This document shows, piece by piece, positions 56,396 through 64,000 of a DNA stretch of 64,000 nt. The position numbers and the translations under genes are program-made. Within the stretch, counting starts at the first letter, position 1. Each line of letters begins with the position of its first letter. Under the pieces are notes generated by a model. It searched no databases and was not told the origin of the DNA. It was given only the letters and a program-made list of their open reading frames with translations. Origin of the DNA: Tenrec ecaudatus (taxonomy: Eukaryota; Chordata; Mammalia; Afrosoricida; Tenrecidae); the NCBI RefSeq assembly GCF_050624435.1, contig NC_134538.1:117636437-117700436 (forward strand). Reading direction: 5' to 3'.

Positions 56396-57639
56396 CATTT
56401 GGTTGTAATAAGGTAGCTAAAAATCTGAACCAACTCTACAATACCTAATAATAATAGCATGCCATTCATACATCCTAATTAGAATGAAACAAAAATCCTT
56501 AAAAGCAAAACCCTCTTAAACCATAATTAAGTTTTCCAGATGAGCATTAAGAAATTGAAACCCATACAATAATACTTAGCTACAACTTTCTCTTTTATTT
56601 TGTCATTAATAACATCGCTGGCAAGACACGGTGTTTGAAAACTCAGACTCAACAAAGCATTAACATTTTATTCATGGGAAAAAAGTCTATTTTTCTCATC
56701 ATGTTCAAATTTTACTTCCTTTCAATATATTCATAAGAAAGTTCAGGCTCATTTCTATATTCTCTTACCACATAGAAAGAAACATCTCTGATTATCAGTC
56801 TGATAAGAGTTGGGTGTGTTCTGTCTCTAGAGCAATAATTAAGTAGGCAGACCCTAGTAATCACTCCAGGGATGCCATCCACGAGCATAATTAGATCAAG
56901 TTGCCTAATGACTCGCATGACTTTGAGAAATATGAGGTGGTATCAAAAGGTCCGAGTACAAATTTAATTATCTTTTCATTTCATTTTCCCCCTTGCAATG
57001 TTAGTATGTTTTCACTGAGGTTATGTTTAATAAACATTTGAGTAAAACTGAAAAGAATCAAGTGAAAAACTTGTAAGCAGAGTAAAAAGAAAACTTGGAA
57101 ATATATATATGAGCAAACTTTCTCAATAAATTAGACAATGTGGTTAAATTGAAATTTAGGTATGATTGTTTGTCACCTGTGGTTCTTGCCACACAGAGAT
57201 AACAGAATTTGTTATTACATATTATATTTATGTGTGTGGACTGTACATTTCCTCTAATGGATTTTGACTTTCTCAACAGTGAGGAAAATACTGTATTCAC
57301 TTCTGTAAGTAAATGTAAACCTTACATAAAGCTGCCTTCAGAAGTGCATTCTGAATAACAGATTAAAGAAAAAATAAAATTATCTGCTGAACTAAAAGAT
57401 TTGGCATCAATAATTCAATATATGTAAAACCTTTGTAGTGCTTTTATTTCATATCTGCCACTACAATCAATGTTCTAATGCATGTAGGATTACTTATACT
57501 GAAAACTAGAAGAAGTGATGGAGATGGGTTTAAAGAGTATATTAACTAGAAAAAGTGTGAGAAAGCTTAAATTTTACATGTTACTAGTGAAAAATAAAGG
57601 CACTTCACAGCCTCTCCAACCTGTCTGTCCAGCTCCAAA
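56396..57639. other. Unassigned intergenic DNA
   Basis: About 1.2 kb, AT-rich. A mariner-end-like 'gaggtggtatcaaaaggtcc' occurs at 56935, with no transposase beside it. Confidence 0.4.
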
Positions 57640-58260
57640 TTCCATTTTAACGAGTGTGTAAAGTCTATGCAGTCGGGTCTGCAGCCGCGGAGAAAGGCTG
57701 ACCCAGAGCCGAGATGGCAGTCCTCTCCACGGAGTATGGTTCCGTGGTTCTCACTGGTGCTGCCAGCTTCGTCGTGGTAGCTCATCTCGCCGTCAAGGTT
57801 GCCAAGGCCCGCAAGTAAGGAGGCGTACCCGACCATGTACAGCCCGGACCCCGAAAACGGGCACCACTTCAACTGCATCCAGCGAGCCCACCAGAACACG
57901 TTGGAAGTGATCCTCCCTTCTTGTTTGTCCTAGCTGCTGGAGGTGTCTACCACCCGCGCATAGTTTCTGCCTTGGGCTTGGCTGTTGGACGTGTTCGCTA
58001 CGCTTAAGGCTGTTACACAGGAGAGCCCAGCAAGCGGAATCGCGACGCCCAGGGCTCCATTGCGCTCATCGGCTTGATGGGCATGACGGTGTGCTCTGCT
58101 TCCCAGCATCTTGGTTGGGTGAAAACTGACTTGGGTGCTGGGTCCAAATGCTACCAGTGAAGCATAAGGGTTTAGAAACTCGCATTCATTTAGAATGATT
58201 TACCTTATTTTCCAGTTACTCCCCCTCCCTAAATACAATAAAACCTAAGTGGCTTCTATA
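57640..58260 (+). pseudogene. MGST3P: Processed pseudogene of microsomal glutathione S-transferase 3 (MGST3)
   Basis: The parent MGST3 is a small MAPEG-family membrane enzyme of the endoplasmic reticulum with glutathione transferase and peroxidase activity. Here the start is ATG at 57714 and the stop TGA at 58158-58160: 447 nt against 459 for a 152-residue protein. The N-terminus '[20 protein letters not shown]' is followed by '[13 protein letters not shown]', then an in-frame stop and a short deletion. Then come 'MYSPDPENG', '[14 protein letters not shown]' (the conserved MAPEG segment), 'GGVYHPR', an in-frame stop in the Y-A-x-G-Y-Y region, and an almost normal end 'GSIALIGLMGMTVCSASQHL'. 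There are no introns; a GC-rich 5' UTR precedes the ATG and an AATAAA lies at 58237-58242. Target-site duplications and a poly(A) tail were not found. Not a functional gene. Confidence 0.95.
58237..58242 (+). promoter_or_regulatory. Polyadenylation signal inherited from MGST3 mRNA
   Basis: AATAAA about 80 bp after the pseudogene stop, as in a mature mRNA 3' end. Confidence 0.75.
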
Positions 58261-58427
58261 TATATGCAGTCCAGGGTTTTTTGCTGTCACAATTTTTGAT
58301 TTTTAAAGTTCTGGGATATGATAAGGACAAAAAGTCAGAGTTATAGAAAATAGTACACAATCTTAATCTAGTTTTGTTCAAGACTGAGCATCTAGAACAT
58401 AATGTTAGGCAGAATTAGGTAAAGGTG

Positions 58428-58630
58428 ACCAGACGTCCCGTTTTGGCGGGAAGTCCCGATTTTTAACAATTTTTCACGCGTTCCGCGGCATTTTAAAAAA
58501 GATTTTTGGAAAGAATGCACGACAAGCTAGGGTATACAGTTTTGGGCTGTCATATGGCTACTTCGCCAGGATATGAGTTATATCAATGGTGTCCCGCTTT
58601 ACCAGTTTTTAAATCTGGGCCAGGGAAAAT
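58428..58630. repeat. Possible non-autonomous transposon with TCCCG/CGGGA motifs
   Basis: 'ggtgaccagacgtcccgttt' and 'tggcgggaagtcccgattt' carry repeated inverted TCCCG/CGGGA words; 'tggtgtcccgctttaccag' near 58588 echoes the start in reverse. I recall mammalian repeats with this look but cannot name the family. Confidence 0.4.
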
Positions 58631-58659
58631 TTGTGACAATGAAAGGGAAGAGGACGGGT

Positions 58660-59580
58660 TCGGGCAGGTGGACTAGAGAAACCAATGCCATGATGCCCAT
58701 ACATGTAAAGGAAAGAGGTTTACTTCACCATGGTCCTGCTCAATACTCACCCTCAGGAAGGGAACCTGGAAGACATGGATGCTATGCCAAATTGAGCTGA
58801 AGAAATGAGAAGGTGCCCGACTAGCAGATAGAAAGAATAGCATCTGAGGCCTTAGGGGCTTGTTTCCAAATAAGCAATCATCTAATTGAGATGTCAACTA
58901 AATCCACGTGGAAGAAGCACACAGATATCTTGATCCAAGGATTGTAAATTATATAATCCAAAATCAAAAGAAGGAATAGTATCAGAGCCTAAATTGTGAG
59001 ATTCTGGTTTGCAGAAGGCTATGGATGGCAGTAGAAACCCAAGATAGATTTGTGAGATCTACACAGGAAATAAGCCTCCAGGGATTTCCCTCTATCCATA
59101 ACTGAGGGATTGAAACAAACTGGCTACCAAACAGAGAGCATTGGAGAGACAACTATAGATCAAAATGATAAACCTGACTTGACCGGTTCAAACCTTGTCA
59201 TTTGATACACTCTCTGACACCTGACACATGAAAAATGTTTTCAAAATTGTCTGTGTTTTGTTTGTTTGTTTTTATATATTGGGGTTAAACTCTGATATAT
59301 TTTGTCCTTGACTGTAGTGCTTTTGAATTATTGTTGTATTTTTTTTTTGGTACATGAAACCCAGGATGGATGAACTTACAGAGACACAATGTAGAATAAG
59401 GGTTCCTGGGGTACAGTTGGGGATAAAGGGGAGCTGGTATAAAGGAGTTCAGGAAGAAATGGAATGTTTTGAAACTGATTGTGGTAGCAATTATACAGTA
59501 CCACTGGATGTGATTGAACTGTGGAAGGATGTGATATCTGTATTAGCTCAAAAATATGTTTTTGAAAAAAAATTAAATAT
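58660..59580 (+). repeat. R2 retroposon-like repeat, second long copy
   Basis: Colinear with 29110-30020: 'caatactcaccctcaggaag', 'aagcaatcatctaattgag', 'aaatccacgtggaagaagca', 'actggctaccaaacagagag', 'ggtacatgaaacccaggatg', and an A/T-rich end near 59575. No conserved protein frame. Confidence 0.75.
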
Positions 59581-59584
59581 CAAG

Positions 59585-59938
59585 AAATGTCCCAGCACAT
59601 TCCATCTCAAGTCCATAAGTCCCTCTTCAGACTCATGCAACCATATGCAATGGTGCAGAATGCAGGAAGATCACAGACTGGTGGATGCCAAGTCCTGTGG
59701 ATCCAAGGTCAGTGAAAATCTGGCAAGGTGCTTGCAACTACCAGGGTGGCCACTAGAGTCCCCACAAGCAGGAAAGCAGAGTGCAAGAGAGTGACGGAGG
59801 TTCCCAGGGTCTTCCTTATGAGAAGGTCATACCTCCAATGAAGCACCATTAGATTGTGACCTGATTGACAGGTGAGATTCCACCCCTACACTTTAATACA
59901 TTTTCAAGATAACATCAAAGCATCTAACTACCACAGAA
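59585..59938 (-). repeat. R4-like repeat fragment
   Basis: 'cagactggtggatgccaagt', 'ccagggtggccactagagtc' and 'tgattgacaggtgagattcc' resemble the body of R4 at 6830-7000 and 25080-25190. It follows the R2 end directly. Confidence 0.4.
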
Positions 59939-60555
59939 GGTAACAATGAAAGAAATCCGACAACAAAAGGGAGGTGGAGGCATGCTTTCCCCAAGCTTCC
60001 CTAGCACCAAGGACTTTGAAGGTCAGATAAAACAGGTTTGATCAATGGAAGGGATGGAGATAGTGAAAATATGTGGGCAGGAAAGGCAGGATGTTCCCAG
60101 TACCTCACAATGGCTGAATTGACTCTTCAGGGAACGGAGACACGGAGACCACATGGGCTCTGCGACACAAAGGTACAGGTACCTGGAAAGGAGTGGTATT
60201 CTACAGAAAGCCAATGAATCGGGAACATCTGCCAGAAAGCCAGCCCATGTGGAAGGTCTACCATTAGCAGAATAAAGTCTAGCTTTTAATTTTTCACACA
60301 TTTGGGTGAGCTGGGAACCCTTCAGTGCTCCATACACCAAAGTACCCCCTTCAATAAAGAGTCCATTCCAACATTTTCTCTGACTCTTGTCTGAATGATA
60401 TACCTTGATTGAATTATTTCTTGCAAGTTGGGAAAGAACTGAGAGAGAAGAAACTCAAAACTGTGTGTTAACTTCAGAATAAACTAAAACCACAGCCATC
60501 GAGGCACGGCTGTCTGAGAGCGCCCCACTGAGGGCTTCCTAGACCTCAACTGTGG
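59939..60555. other. Unassigned intergenic DNA
   Basis: The 105-codon minus frame at 60023-60340 has no recognisable domain; no repeat assigned. Confidence 0.4.
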
Positions 60556-60559
60556 GAGT

Positions 60560-60715
60560 GGAACACCCAGTCTTTCTTTTGCGGATGTTCTGGTGGTTTC
60601 AAACCACTGACCAAGCAAATATGACATATAGCCGGAGAGCAAAGCAGCAGCAAAAAAGAAAACCCACTGCCGTGTAGTCATTTCCAGCTCATAGCAACGT
60701 GTGTTTACATTCTCT
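60560..60715 (-). mobile_element. AfroSINE fragments
   Basis: 'ctggtggtttcaaaccactg' near 60590 is the antisense B-box region. 'aaacccactgccgtgtagtc' and 'atttccagctcatagcaacg' near 60660-60700 are the antisense tail. The order suggests two pieces. Confidence 0.6.
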
Positions 60716-61658
60716 ACATTTACCAATATTGGATAGAAACAAGACCCTTATTCTAGGTTTCTGTTTCTCTCAAATGTGGAAAGTGCTTGGAAGTCATCCT
60801 TCTCCTTTATATTACAATGGAAATGACAAAAACAATCCAAACTGAGCAAACTGAGTATCACTGGCTTTTTCTGGACTCAGTGGTTAATTAGCTTTCCAAA
60901 GAATACTGAGAAACAGGTAAACCAGGATAATGACGGCCAAGATCCATTTTCCAAAAGCAGCAGTTGGAGATATAAAATGGTCCAAACACTTAAATGAAAC
61001 TTTGACTAATTGTTGGAGACAAAGTGTGGACTGGAATGGGAATGAGGCATTCCTGGAGGATAGATACAGTCCTAGGGCTACTCCCATTCCTTTGTGGTTT
61101 TACTTTGAGGAAACTTATCAGGTTCTCATGATGAAGAGCCAAGAAAAACCACCTGGTAGAATGGACTGGAGGAGGGCATGATTCATCATTGTGAAATAAA
61201 CCAGACCATTCTCCATAACAAAGACATTGTTTCCAGGAGAAAATGTTTCTCCAACTCATTCACCTGGAGGATGGCATGTCTCCCACTCCAAGCTCTTGCT
61301 TACTTGTAGCTGACTTCAGGGGGAAGTCAAAGAACAGTGTAGGATTTAAAGGCAAAAGAAGAAAGCCCATTAAAACATTGAAATTTCATTATTATATTGT
61401 AGGTTGCCCATCCATTTACACCTTAACAACACACCACCATGACCTGCAATATAATTAAAGGGAGTTAAAAACTGAAAGATTCAAAATCCAAACTCTCGAG
61501 TAGGAATACTTAGAGAAGCACAAAGTCTAGAGGTAACACAAAAACAAAGGTCTTAAAAGAATTTGAAGTCAAAGCAACCAATGCTGCCACAATTATATTC
61601 TAACTCCATGCTAGATTAACATAAAACCATATACTAAGTACCTATTTAACAGTTCCCA
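60716..61658. other. Unassigned intergenic DNA
   Basis: Overlapping short frames at 60930-61260 show no known domain. Nothing recognised. Confidence 0.4.
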
Positions 61659-61659
61659 T

Positions 61660-61855
61660 TAGGAGTCCTGGTAATACAATGATTAAGGGCTCAGCTTCTC
61701 TCCGAAAAATTGATGGCTCAAACCTAGCAATTGCTCCATGGAATCAAAGACCTGTGACCCGCTTCCCATCAATATGACCACTGAAGGTACCCTTTGAAGC
61801 AGTTCTATTCTTTTATCATCATTAATGGTTGGAATTGACTTGATGGCAGACAGCC
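61660..61855 (+). mobile_element. AfroSINE, near full length
   Basis: 'aggagtcctggtaatacaat', 'gattaagggctcagcttctc', 'tttgaagcagttctattctt' and 'ggttggaattgacttgatgg' follow the AfroSINE order to its RTE-shared tail. Confidence 0.85.
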
Positions 61856-61879
61856 ACAACGTTGTGCAATACAATACAT

Positions 61880-62455
61880 TTCAACAAAAACTACAAAACA
61901 TGTGGAAAAGGCAGGGAAAGTGTGCTCAGAAAGGGCAAAAGAAGTTCCAGAACTATCTGCAGATATGACACCAATTTTGGATTTATCACACAGGAAATTT
62001 AACATATCTCTGATGAGTATGTTAAGGCATCTAATGGGATAAAACAGAATATATGCAATATATGATCAGAAAGGTAAGATGGTAATTGAAATTGAAAACT
62101 AATCAGCACAAAATGTCAAAATTAAAGGGAAAAATCCTACAAAACATAAACACTGTATTAGAAAGAAGAATGTCTTTGAGGAGCTCATTGGTTTACTTAA
62201 TATAGCCGAGGGGGGAAAATGAGGCTGAAGATATGACTTAGAAATTCTCCAGATCAAATACAAAGGAGGCAATTAAAAAGGAAAACAGGATATTTGTGTA
62301 CATACTGTCAGAAAATCAACTGGATTAAAAAGAGATAAATATGGACAGAAATATTTAAAGTAGTAATGGCCAAAGCTTTTCAAAATTAATGCCAAATGCC
62401 AAATCGCTGATCTAGGAAGCTCAGAGAACACCAAACAGCTTGAAGTTATGATGCT
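61880..62455 (+). mobile_element. Old L1 (L1M/HAL1-like) 5' region fragment
   Basis: 'agtaatggccaaagcttttc', 'aaaattaatgccaaatgcc', 'ctaggaagctcagagaacac' match the region of old mammalian L1s around the 5' UTR/ORF1 ('…ATAATGGCTGAAAATTTTCC… GAAGCTCAGAGAACACC…'). Upstream A-rich sequence to 61880 is probably part of it. Confidence 0.6.
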
Positions 62456-62524
62456 TCACTGACAGTTAACTAATTGTAATCAACCAACTACAATAATGTA
62501 ATATTTCACAATAGGGAAAACTGG

Positions 62525-62785
62525 GTATAGGATTGTGATGGTTGATTTTAGATATCAACTTGGCTAGATCACAGTGTCAAAGATGAGGCAGAATCATTTT
62601 ATACAAGGCATTGCATTTGAAGGTTTCTCTAGTCTCAATAGATCTATTAGGTCTGGTTAATACCTGAGTTTAATATCATGTTCAACCATTTTCTTCCTTT
62701 TTATCAGGATCCATCTATTGATTAAATATTTAGTAATGGTATCTGGGCACCATCTAAACTGGACTAGTTTGGATCATTATTAACT
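62525..62785 (+). repeat. R4-type repeat, start-proximal copy
   Basis: 'gtgatggttgattttagata' followed by 'tcaacttggctagatcacag' resembles a common eutherian repeat. Its reverse complement matches the far end of the R4 copy at 24630-25195. LTR-like or L1-3'-UTR-like; not resolved. Confidence 0.5.
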
Positions 62786-63260
62786 TGAAAAAGAATTGTT
62801 TTCATGTTTTAGTTATATATATCTATATTACATGATTAAAAATATAAAATATTATATACTATGCTTTAGCTACTATTATAATTACTATCCCAATAGCCAT
62901 GTTTTAAGTGTTATTTTCAATGACTACATATTATTTTGGCTTTAGTCATATTTCTGTTATAATGTTTGATATTTGTGATCAAAGCCTCCTGAGGAATAAC
63001 TTATGTAAAATATAAATTTTAAATATTACTATTTATGATTTGGGGGTATATTCCTAAAGCTTTATGACACTGTTCTTCAATTATTCAGTTGCTACATTGA
63101 ACATCATGAGCATCATTCTTCACAATTGTTACCTGAAATTTGTTCTGTGGCTTTATTTTGTTCTTCCCATTGGGTGAAGTCATGAGCAGAGCTTGGGGCA
63201 GACTCAGATTGCAAGTCTTTCTTAGTTGTATTTATCCCCCCAATTACTAAAAACAACAAC
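62786..63260. other. Unassigned AT-rich DNA
   Basis: Nothing recognised. Confidence 0.4.
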
Positions 63261-63261
63261 A

Positions 63262-63457
63262 ACATAAAACCTCACTGTCCTCGAGTCAGTTTTGACTCCT
63301 AGCAAACCTATAGGACAGGATAGATTTGCTCCGGTTGTAACTCCTTGCGGCAGTAGAACATCTCATCTTTCTCCCAGGAAATGGAGGGATTTTGAACTGC
63401 TGACCCTGAGGTTAGCAGCCCAAGGCATGACGCATTACACCATCAATGCTCCAGCAA
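63262..63457 (-). mobile_element. AfroSINE, near full length
   Basis: Antisense tail 'gtcctcgagtcagttttgac', 'ataggacaggatagatttgc', 'tttctcccaggaaatggag' and head 'gaggttagcagcccaaggc' to 'catcaatgctcc'. Confidence 0.9.
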
Positions 63458-63794
63458 TAGCAAGAACAGAAAGATTTAATTACATGAAATTAGAATTAAT
63501 TTTTTAAGTCTAATTTTAGATTTTTATATTCAAAAAGTTAGAAAAGCAATATTATTTGCCTGAAGAATGGGAATTAAATAATACTATACAAATACTATAA
63601 AATACTATAGATAATATATACTATAAATGCTATATAATACAAAATTTTATTTTCTGGGAGGACTTTAGTGAAATATAATGATTATTAGTTTAAAAGCCAC
63701 ATGCCAATTTTTGGTTTCTATTAAAATAATAAAAATATATTTGTTGAGATAAATCCATATTACCTGGTTTACAATTTTCATCCAAGGGCTTGCC
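63458..63794. other. Unassigned AT-rich DNA
   Basis: Low-complexity TA/CTATA-rich sequence at 63575-63640; nothing else recognised. Confidence 0.4.
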
Positions 63795-63865
63795 ATTTAA
63801 AGTCTGACAGCATTTAACATGTGGTTAACAGGCCAATATATAACCACTACAGTACCAGTGCTCCT
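63795..63865 (-). mobile_element. AfroSINE head fragment
   Basis: 'catgtggttaacaggccaat' and 'aaccactacagtaccagtgc' match the antisense tRNA-like head. Confidence 0.55.
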
Positions 63866-64000
63866 TTTGCCTCTAGCATAAGACTTCTTAGAAAGAACAC
63901 TATCATCTACTGAATATTTGTGGTAGCTATATAATTTGTTGTCAATTTGAGAGGATTATGATTGAATGGGTGGTATCGAACATGTCAGTCATGGTATAGC

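Noticed and set aside
56935-56965. Mariner-like terminal repeat 'gaggtggtatcaaaaggtcc'
   Set aside because: No partner end or transposase remnant found nearby; may be chance.
59354-59794. 146-codon plus-strand frame
   Set aside because: It spans the R2 3' end and an adjoining R4-like fragment; the R2 half is not open in the paralogous copy at 29110-30020.

Overview
The window looks like a gene-poor, AT-rich stretch of a placental mammal nuclear genome. Two repeat families point to an afrotherian: tRNA-derived AfroSINE copies and RTE-type LINEs resembling those of elephants and tenrecs. A high-copy, long non-coding retroposon (called R1 here) makes a tenrec-like genome my best guess, but that is inference from memory. 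I found no exon of a functional host gene, no RNA gene and no promoter I would defend. The only recognisable host-gene sequences are two processed pseudogenes: MDH2 (43256-44531, minus strand, flanked by a 14-bp target-site duplication) and MGST3 (57640-58260, plus strand).

Layout: 0-9 kb holds an R1 end, RTE 3' ends, an internally deleted Tigger1-like transposon, an AT-rich interlocked inverted repeat, two copies of an unassigned repeat (R4) and two RTE pieces. 8.9-11.7 kb is a decayed mariner split by a 1.65-kb R1 copy. 12.3-14.7 kb is the longest R1 copy. 14.7-26 kb has AfroSINEs, MIRs, an R3 repeat, an internally deleted mariner, an RTE end and R4. 26-34 kb has several R1 copies, one 5'-inverted, and an R2 copy. 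34-40 kb has RTE 3' regions, one carrying a solo LTR. 41-46.6 kb has a 5'-inverted R1, the MDH2 pseudogene, a mariner relic and another R1. 48.6-54 kb is a pile-up of RTE LINEs split by R1, R4 and AfroSINE insertions. 55-64 kb has sense-strand RTE ends, the MGST3 pseudogene, R2, R4, AfroSINEs and an old L1 fragment.

The biology visible here is retrotransposition history rather than a gene system. L1-type target-primed integration is documented by target-site duplications, poly(A) ends and twin-priming inversions at R1 copies and at the MDH2 pseudogene. RTE 3' ends share sequence with AfroSINE tails, which fits the SINE borrowing the RTE machinery. Boundaries given to the base are those set by target-site duplications, hairpins or simple repeats; other repeat edges are approximate (about 10-40 bp).
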